A stretch of 64,000 bases of DNA from Zavarzinella sp. (GCA_041399155.1 JAWKTI010000001.1:1488001-1552000); one strand, 5' to 3'. Shown: positions 1-11,130, counted from the first letter of the stretch. Program-made: numbers and translations. The notes: generated from the sequence alone by a model not told the origin.

Positions 1-2
1 AC

Positions 3-2987
3 CAGATTCAACATTTAGATATTAAACCGCAGAATATTTTCCTGATCCACAACCATATTAAGGTGGCAGATTTCGGGCTGGCCAAAGATCTGGAAGGTCT
101 ACGTTCAAAAATGACCGGAGGTGTCACGCCTACTTACGCACCACCAGAAACGTTTGAAGGGTGGGTAAGCCGTAGTTGCGACCAATATAGTCTGGCGATT
201 GTCTACCAGGAAATGCTTACAGGTGCTCGACCTTTCCAGGGAGAAAATACACGCCATCTGATCATGCAACACATGACTGCAAATCCCGATTTAACCAGTC
301 TAGATCCTTCGGATCGACATGTCATTCATCGGGCTTTGTCAAAGCAACCTGACGACCGCTACCCCACCTGCGCAGCGTTTGTAGAAGAGCTGAAACGGGG
401 TAACCACCGAACAGCAAACTATGTTCCTGGAAGTACACCTACTAATTATCTTGTTCCACAAGCGAAGTCAACGAAAGCCCAGCCAGCTCAGTCCACGAAT
501 ATCAACAAGCCATTGAGTACACACTCAAGGCCTTTACCGGGCTTAGTAACTGTTTCACAGAAATTATCGACAAAAGTTGCTGAAGAAGCAGAACGCGCGA
601 AACAGCACTTTTCATCCTCTGAACACTTCCACACGAATGAAAGTTCTGAAAAATGCTACTGTTTAGCACCAACTATCGTTGTGGGGTTGGGCGGTTTCGG
701 ACTTGAAACACTTGTTTCCCTGAAAAGGTCAATTGCCGAACGATTTGGACGCTCTACCCTGCCCCACATGCGATTACTTGGGATTGACACTGATCCCGGG
801 CATATTGAACAGCAGACAAATCAGTTAAACCGCTATCCATTGAATTCAGACGAAGTGGTTCATGTGGGATTGCAACGTCCAGGATACTACATCACGCACT
901 CCAAGCTGAGTGATGTCGAACGCTGGGTGCCATCTGAAATTTTACATGCCATCCCGAGAAACCACAGCACTCTTGGGTATCGAGCTTTAGGTAGATTAGC
1001 TTTTGCAGATCACTTTGCGTTGATTTTAAAAAAAATCAAACGATTTATTTCTGAACTAAGTGATCCAAAGTTGCTAGAAGAATCAAATAAACTTACTGGA
1101 TTGGAAACCCGAAGCCGGGATCTGGAGATTTGCATCATCAGTTCGTGTGGAGGTGGTACTGGTTCTGGCATGTTAATTGACTTAGCATACCACTTGAAAT
1201 ATGAACTTTATCTTGCTGGATTTCCTGCAAGTGTTGCTGGTGTCATAGCACTGCCCGAACTTACAAAAGCAGCTACCGATGCAAATGTAAATGCATTGCT
1301 GCAGGAATTGTCCTATTTCTGTAATTCATCATCCAACTACCAGCCAAAATTCTTGCGTAGTGAATCAAATTTTGCTGATGATGGCCCGCCATTTTCACGA
1401 ATGTTTTTTCAGCCTTATCGAGAGCCTGAGAATTCTGCAAAATCGAATGGTCCCGTTGCGACTGCTCAATTGACCCACTCGTTGATGTTCAGTCCGATTG
1501 CCAAAACGATCAGCAACAATATTCATCCACAAACGGTCCATCTGGTTGGTTATCGTAAGAGCATCTGGCCTCGAAAAACAATCGTCACAATGACTGCTAG
1601 AGACTTAGTGGATCGATTATTGGAAAAATGGCGAATTGCGATACCTAATACGGAAGATATGAAGGAGATGATGGCTTCGCTTCCCAAGAAAGTTGGGTTG
1701 AACCAGGTTCAGATAGAAAATGCGATTGAAGAATCGATTGGTATGGCGCTCAAGGGGAATGCAACCCAGTACATCAATCAGACTTTTGATATGCTCTCTC
1801 AGCCAATTGGGTCGATGATTGTACCTGAATCAGAAATCATATCGCGTATCACCATGCTGATGGGCATGCCCATCTCTGTTCAATTGACTGTACCAAGTCA
1901 ATTGAGTAACTGGTGTACCGAATCGTTGCAGGCTATCTTGCAGTCAAAAAGCAAACGGTTGTCTGCATTCTTCATCTATGTGGCTGAAAATCCCAAATTC
2001 AGACTGGGCGGGGTGATCCAACTGATCCAAAATTGGGACCAGGAATTGCAGCAGCAGGTGTCGTCAATTCAACTCGAACAACAGGCGATTTCCAGTATCC
2101 TCCAGGAAAGTTCGTTTGAAGTCGAAAATTACATATTGACATTGTTGAACGCAAAAAAAACTACTTCAAAGAAGGCAGTTGAAATAGACGCAATCAACAG
2201 GATCAAAGAATGGTACCTTGCTAAATACCGGACAACAATTTTGACACATGTTGCCCAGTTTTATTCCACTTTGCACAACCAGATTACCGATTTTGTGAGA
2301 GATTTTAAGTCGTGTCAATCTAGCTTGTCACATTTTCAGGAAGTGATCAGAACCAACACCATCACCGTGGGGGCACTCGTACGGCCAAAAATCAGCGATT
2401 TTCTCCTCCACGCAGACGCCACGAATATTGCAGAAGAGATCAACTATTTCGCAAAGATACTTCCCAGAACGACGCTTGATGAGCTTGATGCCAACATTGG
2501 TGCAAAAATTAAAGCTGATTTTCATTCTCTTGTAAATATCTGTTTGAAACCGCACGAATATGAAAGATCGCTCATTTCTTTGTTGACCGATGAGTGCATC
2601 AAAGCTGCTGAAAAATATGTCCCAAAAGAAACTACTACCCAGGTTTTGACGTCTAAACTGCACAGCAGGCAATCGATATTCGAACAGATTCAAGAGTTAA
2701 TTGATCAGTGTGGGATCGCACTGTCATCGTTTGCTATGGTGCCAAGTGAAAGAAAAACTCTCCTTGGACTACCCTTTTGCAAAGACGATTCCGTCCAACA
2801 AGCAATTACTGCACGACTCACAAATACAGTCTACCACACGATCGCCAAGGACGATGGCTTAATTATTCTAGAAGATCAGAAGACGAATTTGAACGAACTG
2901 ATCCGTCAAATACGTATCATCAATGAAGCTGAAGAACATCTAGGTTCAATTCCATTTCCCCATTCCCGCTATGATCTACGGTGGTAA
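3..2987 (+). CDS. Ser/Thr protein kinase fused to tubulin-like GTPase domain (5' partial)
   Basis: The frame is open to the left edge, so the glycine loop and start lie outside the window. It opens inside the kinase catalytic loop (HLDIKPQN, from about base 15), followed by DFG (ADFGLAK, base 66 on) and an APE-like APPE. After a polar linker comes a tubulin/FtsZ-like nucleotide-binding domain: GLGGFG (about base 685), an acidic IDTD strand (about 782) and the tubulin signature GGGTGSG at 1149-1169. The last 400 or so residues are mostly helical with no domain I recognise. Family knowledge: the GGGTGSG context fits the Tubulin_2 group of large bacterial tubulin relatives. Inference: a phospho-signalling protein whose output or scaffold is a GTP-binding, perhaps polymerising, module. 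A paralogue with the same layout starts 174 bases downstream in the same direction, so the pair look like products of tandem duplication. Kinase and tubulin signatures are clear; the cellular role is unknown. Confidence 0.85.
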   Translation, partial: QIQHLDIKPQNIFLIHNHIKVADFGLAKDLEGLRSKMTGGVTPTYAPPETFEGWVSRSCDQYSLAIVYQEMLTGARPFQGENTRHLIMQHMTANPDLTSLDPSDRHVIHRALSKQPDDRYPTCAAFVEELKRGNHRTANYVPGSTPTNYLVPQAKSTKAQPAQSTNINKPLSTHSRPLPGLVTVSQKLSTKVAEEAERAKQHFSSSEHFHTNESSEKCYCLAPTIVVGLGGFGLETLVSLKRSIAERFGRSTLPHMRLLGIDTDPGHIEQQTNQLNRYPLNSDEVVHVGLQRPGYYITHSKLSDVERWVPSEILHAIPRNHSTLGYRALGRLAFADHFALILKKIKRFISELSDPKLLEESNKLTGLETRSRDLEICIISSCGGGTGSGMLIDLAYHLKYELYLAGFPASVAGVIALPELTKAATDANVNALLQELSYFCNSSSNYQPKFLRSESNFADDGPPFSRMFFQPYREPENSAKSNGPVATAQLTHSLMFSPIAKTISNNIHPQTVHLVGYRKSIWPRKTIVTMTARDLVDRLLEKWRIAIPNTEDMKEMMASLPKKVGLNQVQIENAIEESIGMALKGNATQYINQTFDMLSQPIGSMIVPESEIISRITMLMGMPISVQLTVPSQLSNWCTESLQAILQSKSKRLSAFFIYVAENPKFRLGGVIQLIQNWDQELQQQVSSIQLEQQAISSILQESSFEVENYILTLLNAKKTTSKKAVEIDAINRIKEWYLAKYRTTILTHVAQFYSTLHNQITDFVRDFKSCQSSLSHFQEVIRTNTITVGALVRPKISDFLLHADATNIAEEINYFAKILPRTTLDELDANIGAKIKADFHSLVNICLKPHEYERSLISLLTDECIKAAEKYVPKETTTQVLTSKLHSRQSIFEQIQELIDQCGIALSSFAMVPSERKTLLGLPFCKDDSVQQAITARLTNTVYHTIAKDDGLIILEDQKTNLNELIRQIRIINEAEEHLGSIPFPHSRYDLRW

Positions 2988-3161
2988 AAATTTCCGGTCC
3001 TGCCTGAATTTCCGGTTGTAACAGATTTAACTTGCTACATTTTTGGAAAGTAAGATTTAACAAATTTGCGGAATGCAACTGTGTGAACTATGCTCCAGTA
3101 CGTAGTGTTCCGCGTAGTGGCGTGCACAATTCTGATAAACGTATCATCTTGAAGTACAACA

Positions 3162-6100
3162 ATGGGTTTTCAAGCAACTGCGAATGCCGAACCGGTTCCT
3201 GGATATCGCCTGATCGATCGATTAGGTGGTGGGGGATTCGGTGAAGTCTGGAAGGCCGAGGCACCAGGTGGACTGCACAAGGCAGTCAAAATTATCCACG
3301 GAAGCATGCATGCAGTTGATGATGACAGCAATTATCATGCACTGCAGGAACTAAAAGCTTTAAAACGCTTACAGGCGATTCGCCATCCATATCTTCTCTC
3401 CCTGGAACGCTACGACATTATTGACGGTAGGCTGTTCATTGTGATGGAATTGGCCGATTGCAATTTGTGGGATCGCTTCAAGCACTACCGTAACCAAGGC
3501 CAGCTGGGGATTCCACGCGCTGAATTGCTCGGCTATCTAAGGGAATCCGCTGAAGTGCTGGATATGATGAACAAAGAGCATCAATTACAGCATCTCGATA
3601 TCAAACCACAAAACCTGTTTCTTGTGTATAACCACGTCAAGGTAGCTGACTTTGGTCTAGTGAAGGATCTGGAAGGGATTCAGGGTACGATTACGGGTGG
3701 AGTCACGCCTGTTTATGCTGCGCCTGAAACTTTTAATGGTACTATTACCCGTTTCTGTGATCAATACAGTCTCGCAATCGTTTATCAGGAATTACTAACC
3801 GGTGTTCGACCTTTCGCCGGAACTACGGGACAGCAATTATTGTTTCAGCACTTAAAAGAAGCCCCTAATCTCGCACCGCTGCCTCCCGCCGATCGTGCTG
3901 CTGTGGGACAGGCACTCGCAAAAGAGCCTTCAAGCCGCTTTCCAACCTGCATGGACTTTGTGAATGCACTGCAACATACTGGCGAGCCCTTGCGCACCAG
4001 CGGTAGTTCGACGACAAATACGCCTGTGAGCATGTTTACGCCACAGCAAGAGGCGTTCCGATCACCATTGCAAGATCCGATGGAAACCCCGCATACTCAG
4101 CTACGTTCAAAGCCGTTTGAACGCGATGCAGTTGCGGGCACTTCAATGGCTGATTTCGTGATCCCAGTGAAAAATGCACCACCGGAAATTACAGGAAATG
4201 GTGCACTACGCCCAGCAATCATTATCGGCGCGGGTGGGGTTGCAATGGAAATGTTGAAAGCATTCCGAATTCAATTGCGTGACCAATTTGGTGACCATCG
4301 TAAAATTCAGACATTAAAACTGATTTATATCGATACTGATTCGACAGACCTTCAGAATGCGATCATTGAAGGAGCTGGAGCACTGCTGCCAAACGAAGTA
4401 GTCCCCGCCAGACTGAACCGCCCAGCACATTATCTCAAACCACGCAGAAATGGCCGAAGTCTCATAGAAGGCTGGTTTGATGCATCCCAACTATACAAAA
4501 TCCCGAGAAATCCTGTAACTAATGGCATGCGCTCTTTGGGTCGACTTGCGTTTCTGGATCATTATCGGGTCATTTCAGATAAATTATCCACCTCGATTCA
4601 GGAAGCAACAACACCTGATGCAATCACTCGTACGGATTCTTTCTTGAAATTGGGAATGATGACCAATCGCCCGATTGTTTACGTGGTCGCAGGACTAGGA
4701 GGTGGCAGCGGTAGTGGTATGATGCTTGATCTGGGTTACATGGCACAACTAAAGTTGCGTCATCTTGGTTACCAGAATCCGGAAGTTGTTGGTATCTGTT
4801 TGCTGCCAGCTGCGATTAAAACGACTCCTTCCCAGGCAATGGCGAACAGCTATACGGCATTGAGAGAGATTTTTCATTTTTCTCAACCAGATACGACATT
4901 TAAAGCACAGTATGAAGACAAAGATGGTGCAATTTCGGAGTCTGCAGGTCCATTTTCCAGATGTATGCTGGTTCCAATTGAACCGGGCAAGTCTGGCCGA
5001 TCCAGTTCACAACTCGAAACCAGGTTAACTACGGTAATTGAAACGTGCGACATATTGCAGCAGGAATTATTCTCCAATTCCAGTCGCGGACTCAATGAAC
5101 TCCGCAAAAATATTGTTGCTGACAATTCAACAAACCCATTCCAGGTGCTGGGGCTCGCGTCGTATTGCTGGCCACAACATGCACTGCTGAGCCGCTCTGC
5201 ACGTTGGTTGTCAGCATCGGTGCTCTCACGCTGGTTAAGTGGTCGAGCCGATATCATCAGCGAGTATGTGCAGAAATGGCTGCATTCCCGATGGGAATCA
5301 GAGCAGTTACTGCCCAAATTTTTGATGCAGAAATTCACCCAGGCGATTGAGCAGAAATTGAAATCGCCACCCAAAGATATGTTCAGCGAAGCTGCTGAAC
5401 AATTTATTCAGAAAGGGTGGTTTGCGAAAGACCCCGATCCGATCAAACTGCAGGCTGCATTATCTCGACTTGTCGCATTTCTTGGGATGCCAGATGAACG
5501 CTCGATGCAGCGTACTGTCGGAACACTGGAAAACTTCCTTGAACAAAGCGCTGACAATCTGGCTGGAGAATTGGAATCTCGGTTTTTACGACTCGCAATG
5601 ACTTTATTTGAACACCCGGATTATCGTTTGATCGGTGCATTACAAGCCACCGTTCAAGTACAAGAAATCATTGAGAGTTTTCTTGCGGATCTACAAAACA
5701 ATTTCACAACTAAGGCAAGCAGTTGTTTGGAGGCCTATTACGCCATTTTCTATTACCTCAATCCACCAGAAGGTGCGAAACGGAGCAGTAATACAGACCT
5801 TGGAAAAGCATTGCACACGTTTGCGGTCAATCGATACGAGAGCCTGATTGAACGTCAGGCATTTCGACTCTTTAGTGCGATCAAACAACGAATTGGTGAT
5901 CAGCAACAACAATTTCAGTTCAGCAAAACCAAACTCGAAGAAGTGTGTCGAGAAGTGGAAGCAGTGATCGATCAGCGGATGCCCACTCCCGACCGAATGC
6001 TTCTTCCCAAGGGATACCGACGTTTGAAGCGGCTGAACAAATGCTTCGTCAAGCAATCACGCAGGATGACATTCGCAGATTCGATAAACAGTTGCAAATA

Positions 6101-6613
6101 CGGATTGAAAAAGAGTTCAACTCACTCTTTAATGTTTGTGTTTCAACGACGCGTGGGGTAATTAACAGTTTCCGACAAGTGGTGGAATCACAGGCAAAAA
6201 GTTTTTTGCAGGAGAGAATGGGGGCCCTCGATGTAGGCAAAATGTTTTTTGCCAAATTTTCGGACCAATATTCAGCGACGGATGCAATCGATCAGTTGTA
6301 CAATCTGGCTGGTCCCTGGTTCCAGCTTGGACCGCACGAATGTTTTGAAAAAGTAATCATGAACATCCCCACTGGGGAATCCGGTGCTCAAATTAAGCAG
6401 TTAGCTCAAGCCCAATTGCCGGGTACAATTCAAGAATTTGGTTTGGCTGATCAGGAAATTGTAATGATGCGTCTGATTTACAACATTCCGGTGGATACCA
6501 TCCCACAATTAGGCCATCTGGCTGAATCTGCTTATAACGCAGCATTTGATGTTCATGATGCTGGGTGCCACAACCGAGTGGATATTTCAAACTGGGTTTC
6601 GCTGGAAGTATAA
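3162..6613 (+). CDS. Ser/Thr protein kinase fused to tubulin-like GTPase domain, second tandem copy (frameshifted)
   Basis: The kinase domain is complete: glycine loop LGGGGFGEV (residues 21-29), catalytic lysine K43 (AVKII), HLDIKPQN from H144, DFG at 163-165 and an AAPE motif. A Pro/Thr-rich linker leads to a tubulin-like domain with GAGGVA (about 353), IDTD and GGGSGSG (513-519), then a long helical tail. ATG 3162 places the glycine loop at a normal distance. The first frame stops at 6161, but the tail continues in another frame to 6613. Adding one G to the GGG run at 6011-6013 joins the two frames, and across the join the product aligns without gaps over about 40 residues to the upstream paralogue (LLHADATNIAEE against LLPKGIPTFEAA). 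The break is therefore a one-base loss, either a sequencing error or a recent mutation. Kinase halves of the two copies are much more alike than their tails. Role unknown; a Tubulin_2-linked signalling scaffold is inferred. Confidence 0.85.
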
Positions 6614-6624
6614 AAAATACAGTT

Positions 6625-6651
6625 CTAAGTGCTTAATAAACAAGGGCTTAG
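6625..6651 (+). terminator. Weak hairpin after the kinase-tubulin genes
   Basis: CTAAGTGCTT and AAGGGCTTAG pair with two mismatches around a 7-base loop, just after the stop at 6613. The downstream bases on this strand are A-rich, not T-rich, so termination strength is doubtful. Confidence 0.25.
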
Positions 6652-6811
6652 AAAAAAACACTAAAAATTAGATTTTTTTCACAAACTTTTTCCTTTGATC
6701 TACGTTATACTACTAGTGAATTAAAGTTCACATGATTTCATCTATCGAAATCTCTCATTGACCTTGTTTCGTAATCTGCCTAGATCTTTTGGTTGTAAAG
6801 ATCCGCCGATT

Positions 6812-9676
6812 ATGTCAAAATACAATTTTAGTTTGGTGGTAGTTCTTATGCTGTGTTCTCCCTTACGGCACAACTTGTTCCTGATCTCATTTGTACTTGC
6901 AACAGTAGTTGGTTCAGCAGCAGAACCTTCTGGAAAGGACCTTGCTTTCTTCGAAGAAAAGATACGGCCAGTTCTGGTGGAACATTGTTATCGATGCCAT
7001 TCAGCCGTGGCACAAGCAACAAATAAGTTGCGTGGGGGCCTGTTGCTGGACAGTAAGTCTGGATGGGAAAAAGGTGGTGACAGTGGTGTTGTGATCCATC
7101 CGGGGCAACCTGAAAAAAGTCTGCTTTTTATATCTCTGAATTATGAAGACGATGTCCAAATGCCACCGAAAGGGAAATTACCCAAGGAAGTAATTGCAAA
7201 CTTCGAGGCGTGGATCAAGTTGGGGGCGCCTGATCCCAGGATTTCTACAACAACAACCAGCAAACAAGTTGGATTGACGATTGCAGAAGGCAGAAAATTC
7301 TGGTCTTATCAGTCCGTAAAACAATCCCCAGCACCTGTGGTAAGCGACGAAAACTGGAATCAATCAGAAATCGACCGATTTGTATGGTCGAAACTCTCAC
7401 AAAACAACTTAAAACCCGCAAAACGAGCTAACGATCTTGAGTTGCTTCGCCGTGTGTATTTCGATTTAACGGGCTTACCGCCCAGTGTAGAAGCGATCGA
7501 ACAATACACAACATCGCAGGATCCAAAGAAATATGAAAAACTAATTGATCAGTTGATCGCCTCAAGATCTTTTGGTGAGCGCTGGGGGAGGCACTGGCTG
7601 GACATTGTGCGATATGCTGATTCGGTGACTTTGCGCGGACTGGTTTTTCAAGAAGCCTGGCGTTACCGGGACTTTGTGATTGACAGTTTCAATCAGGATA
7701 TTCCATTCAATCGGATGATTCTGGAACAAATCGCTGGCGACTTGTTGCCTGCGGCATCTCTTCAGGAAAAGCACCGTCTGCTGACAGCAGTTACAATGTT
7801 ACAAATGGGCAATTCGAATCTGGAAAATCAAGACAAAAACCTTCTTCGACTGGACGTTGTGGATGAGCAACTGGATGTCATTACAAAAGGATTTCTGGCA
7901 CAAACGGTGACCTGTGCACGATGTCACGATCATAAGTTTGATCCAATACCTACGGCAGATTATTATGCACTGGCAGGTATCCTGCGGAATTCCAAAGCCT
8001 TGGTAAATTCCAATGTGTCGAAATGGATGGAAGTGCCTTTGCCATTGCCGGCAAACATGCAGGAAGATGCGAAACGGATTGAAGTTCGTATTGCACAGAT
8101 CAACGCATCACTCAAAGCACTGACTGCAAAGTCCTCCAAAAAGACTGTTAATCGAATCATTCCGCTAAATCAAATCGATGCTATAGTGGTAGACGATTCA
8201 GCTGCAAAGAAGGTAGGAGACTGGCAGCAATCCGTGCATTCAGGCTCCTATATCAATACGGGTTATCTGCACGATATGAACGCAGACAAAGGGTCAAAAA
8301 CACTAACATTTGAACCTGTAAGCTTGCCTCCGGGAGAATACGAAGTCTTGCTGGCATATTCCCACGGTGAGAGCAGATCGAAAGCTGTTCCCGTGACCGT
8401 ATTCAGTGCTGATGGTGAAAAGACGACAAAAATTAACATGCAACCTTTGCCAGCAATCGAAGGCCGCTTTGTCAGCCTGGGGAAATATCGCTTCGAAAAA
8501 GATGGCCAGGCTTATGTCATGATTACCACAGAAGCAACATCGGGGCATGTTACCGCCGACGCAGTGATTTTTGCTGCGGTGAATCGAAAAACTACTTTGT
8601 TAAAATCTGTTGATCAAGGAAAAACTACACCTGACAATGTGCAAAACGAAGTGGCAAAATTACAGCAAGAGTTAAAGCAGCTCCAAACAACGTTACCTAA
8701 ACAAGAAATGGTGATGGCTGTCATAGAAGAATCGAAGATAGAAGACATGCCGATACATATCCGTGGTAACCCCAGCAGTCTGGGGTCGATTGTCCCACGT
8801 GGATTTCTGAGCGTGATCACGGATAAGCCAGCGAGATTACCCAAGGACCAAAGTGGCAGAAAAGAACTTGCAGAATGGATTGCTGATGATAATAACCCGT
8901 TAACTGCACGTGTTATGGTGAATCGAGTCTGGCATTGGTTGATGGGATCTGGAATTGTCCGAACCACAGATAATTTTGGAACCACTGGCGAGAAGCCATC
9001 TCATCCGGAAATGCTGGATTATTTAGCCACTGAATTTGTTCGCTCAGGTTGGTCTGTAAAAAAAATTGTCCGAAAGATTGTTCTGTCGCAAACATATCAG
9101 CAATCAGTTACAGCAGAAGAAAACACAATCAAAGCTGATCCTGACAATCGATTTTTTGGCAGAATGAACCATCGAAGATTAGAGGCCGAGTGCATTCGTG
9201 ATGCAATCCTGGCAGTGAGTGGCCAGTTACAGGAGACTCATGGAGGTAAGCACTTTCCGGATTCACTGAATTCTGATTACACGTTCGTCACGAAAGCAAC
9301 TATTAGAAGTGTTTATCTTCCTTATTTCCGCAACGCACTGCCAGAGATAATTTCAGTGTTTGATCCTGCAGATACAAACATGGTGACAGGAAATAGAACT
9401 TCCAGCACCGTAGCTCCACAGGCATTGTTTATGATGAACAGTCCATTCGTACAGGAACAGGCGACTTACGCGGCCGCACAATTGCGAAAACTGCCACTGA
9501 AAACGGAACAGGAACTCATCAACCGAGCATACCTTTCTGTGTATGGTCGTAAGCCCAGTCAGAAAGAAACGTTATTAATTTCGAACTATCTTTTGAGTAG
9601 TGATGATCCGCAGACAGCATGGACAGGGGTTTTCCACACGCTGTTTTCGTCTGCTGAATTCCGATTTGTCAAGTAA
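6812..9676 (+). CDS. Planctomycete cytochrome c / DUF1549 / DUF1553 protein
   Basis: An exported protein of about 954 residues with the planctomycete order of domains: a signal peptide, a PSCyt1 heme c domain with one CYRCH site (residues 59-63) and the MPPKGKLP segment expected near its end, a DUF1549 (PSCyt2) domain from about residue 160, a variable middle with a beta-rich insert, and DUF1553 from about residue 680 (NPLTARVMVNRVWHWLMG). The open frame reaches a TTG at 6758, but ATG 6812 or ATG 6848 gives a cleaner leader. ATG 6848 alone makes a short signal peptide ending GSAAEP. These proteins are normally encoded beside a DUF1501 protein, as here (next gene 50 bases on). Biochemical function is not established for the family; periplasmic redox or polysaccharide-related roles have been proposed. 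Family call is certain, function open. Confidence 0.9.
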   Translation: MSKYNFSLVVVLMLCSPLRHNLFLISFVLATVVGSAAEPSGKDLAFFEEKIRPVLVEHCYRCHSAVAQATNKLRGGLLLDSKSGWEKGGDSGVVIHPGQPEKSLLFISLNYEDDVQMPPKGKLPKEVIANFEAWIKLGAPDPRISTTTTSKQVGLTIAEGRKFWSYQSVKQSPAPVVSDENWNQSEIDRFVWSKLSQNNLKPAKRANDLELLRRVYFDLTGLPPSVEAIEQYTTSQDPKKYEKLIDQLIASRSFGERWGRHWLDIVRYADSVTLRGLVFQEAWRYRDFVIDSFNQDIPFNRMILEQIAGDLLPAASLQEKHRLLTAVTMLQMGNSNLENQDKNLLRLDVVDEQLDVITKGFLAQTVTCARCHDHKFDPIPTADYYALAGILRNSKALVNSNVSKWMEVPLPLPANMQEDAKRIEVRIAQINASLKALTAKSSKKTVNRIIPLNQIDAIVVDDSAAKKVGDWQQSVHSGSYINTGYLHDMNADKGSKTLTFEPVSLPPGEYEVLLAYSHGESRSKAVPVTVFSADGEKTTKINMQPLPAIEGRFVSLGKYRFEKDGQAYVMITTEATSGHVTADAVIFAAVNRKTTLLKSVDQGKTTPDNVQNEVAKLQQELKQLQTTLPKQEMVMAVIEESKIEDMPIHIRGNPSSLGSIVPRGFLSVITDKPARLPKDQSGRKELAEWIADDNNPLTARVMVNRVWHWLMGSGIVRTTDNFGTTGEKPSHPEMLDYLATEFVRSGWSVKKIVRKIVLSQTYQQSVTAEENTIKADPDNRFFGRMNHRRLEAECIRDAILAVSGQLQETHGGKHFPDSLNSDYTFVTKATIRSVYLPYFRNALPEIISVFDPADTNMVTGNRTSSTVAPQALFMMNSPFVQEQATYAAAQLRKLPLKTEQELINRAYLSVYGRKPSQKETLLISNYLLSSDDPQTAWTGVFHTLFSSAEFRFVK

Positions 9677-9726
9677 CAACTATGTGAATTAGAAACGTAC
9701 TTTCTGCCCAAATTGAAAGAGAGGAA

Positions 9727-11130
9727 ATGATGGAACTTACAATCAATCGACGAGCCTGGCTGGCGAATACGAGTTGTGGTTTTGGTGCTCTGGCGTTATC
9801 CGCACTGGCATCACGTGAATTACAGGCAGCACCAGTAACTCATCACCCTGCACGTGCCAAGAGAGTCATTTTTCTTTTCATGCAGGGTGGGGTCAGTCAT
9901 GTTGATTCTTTCGACTATAAGCCGATGCTGATCAAGGAAGATGGTAAACAGTTCGGTTTTGATGATGCTAGGATTCGAGCTAATACTGGAAAGAAAAATA
10001 CGAATCAACGAGTCATGAAGCCGCTGTGGAAGTTTTCACAGCACGGTCAGGCAGGAAAATGGGGTAGTGAATTATTTCCCAATACCTGTCGGAAGCTGGA
10101 TCAAGTCACCATGATTCATTCCATGCATACCGAAGGTGTTGCCCACGGTCCTGCGACACTTTTTCTGCATTGTGGCTCAACAAACTTCATCCGCCCCAGT
10201 ATGGGCTCCTGGGTTTTGTATGGTTTAGGTTCCGAAAACCAGAATTTACCTGGGTTCATTTCAATCTCACCTTCTTCAGGCAATGGTGGCGCACGAAATT
10301 ACGGTAATGCATTTTTGCCCGCGATATTTCAGGGAACTGGCTTAGGCAGTGCGGGCTCACCAGCAGCGGATGCGAACATACGTAATATTCGAGCCAAGCT
10401 TTCTCTGGCAGAACAAACAGCAAGGCTTGAATTATTAAAAGAACTTCATCAGGAGCAGTTGCGAGCACGTCCTGGTGATCAGGATTATGAAGCCGTTGCT
10501 AAGTCTTTTGAGCTTGGTTGGAGAATGCAGCAGAATGCACCCGAGGTGCTTGATATTTCTCGAGAATCAAAAGAAACGCAAAAACTATATGGAATTGGGG
10601 AAAAAACCACTGACAATTTTGGCAAACAATGTTTAATGGCTCGCCGTCTCTGTGAGGCTGGAGTTCGATACATTCAAGTGACTTATGGAGACAACTCCGC
10701 GAACCCAGCATGGGACCAGCATTCCAACATGCCGAAACATGGCGATCACGCACGTGCGGTAGACAAACCGATCGCGGGATTACTGGAAGATTTGGGCAAA
10801 CGGGGATTACTTGAAGACACAATTGTATGGTGGGGTGGGGAATTTGGACGCACACCTTATGCCCAGGGTAATGGCACTGGGCGAGACCACAACCCGGGTG
10901 GGTTTACTGTATGGTTGGCTGGAGGTGGGTTCAAACCAGGATTGACATACGGTGCTACCGATGAGTTTGGTTCCAAAGCGGTTACAGACAAAGTACACAT
11001 GCACGATCTGCACGCCACAATTTTATACGCTCTGGGACTGGACCATGAAAAGTTAACGTACAAATATGCAGGAAGGGATTTCAGGCTGACCGATGTGCAC
11101 GGGCGTGTCGTGAAAGAATTGTTTGCTTAA
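9727..11130 (+). CDS. DUF1501 protein with Tat-type leader
   Basis: A 467-residue member of DUF1501, an alkaline-phosphatase/sulfatase-fold family. The N-terminus carries a twin-arginine-like leader (NRRAWL, residues 7-12, then a small-residue hydrophobic stretch to LQAAP), so export in folded form is likely. Family segments visible include FLFMQGGVSHVDSFDYKP near residue 50, GGEFGRTPYAQG near residue 375 and GRDHNPGGFTVWLAGGG just after it, which hold the acidic and histidine residues of a metal site. GAGAGGAA lies directly before ATGATG at 9727, a good ribosome site. It follows the PSCyt1/DUF1549/DUF1553 gene by 50 bases and is surely co-transcribed; the two families occur together across planctomycetes. 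Substrate unknown. Confidence 0.9.
   Translation: MMELTINRRAWLANTSCGFGALALSALASRELQAAPVTHHPARAKRVIFLFMQGGVSHVDSFDYKPMLIKEDGKQFGFDDARIRANTGKKNTNQRVMKPLWKFSQHGQAGKWGSELFPNTCRKLDQVTMIHSMHTEGVAHGPATLFLHCGSTNFIRPSMGSWVLYGLGSENQNLPGFISISPSSGNGGARNYGNAFLPAIFQGTGLGSAGSPAADANIRNIRAKLSLAEQTARLELLKELHQEQLRARPGDQDYEAVAKSFELGWRMQQNAPEVLDISRESKETQKLYGIGEKTTDNFGKQCLMARRLCEAGVRYIQVTYGDNSANPAWDQHSNMPKHGDHARAVDKPIAGLLEDLGKRGLLEDTIVWWGGEFGRTPYAQGNGTGRDHNPGGFTVWLAGGGFKPGLTYGATDEFGSKAVTDKVHMHDLHATILYALGLDHEKLTYKYAGRDFRLTDVHGRVVKELFA

Noticed and set aside
2328..2693. Minus-strand 121-codon ORF inside the first kinase-tubulin gene
   Set aside because: It lies wholly antisense to a strongly supported coding region and has no ribosome site or domain.
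6700..6711. TATACT as a -10 box for the PSCyt1 gene
   Set aside because: The hexamer is good, but no -35 box lies at 16-18 bases.
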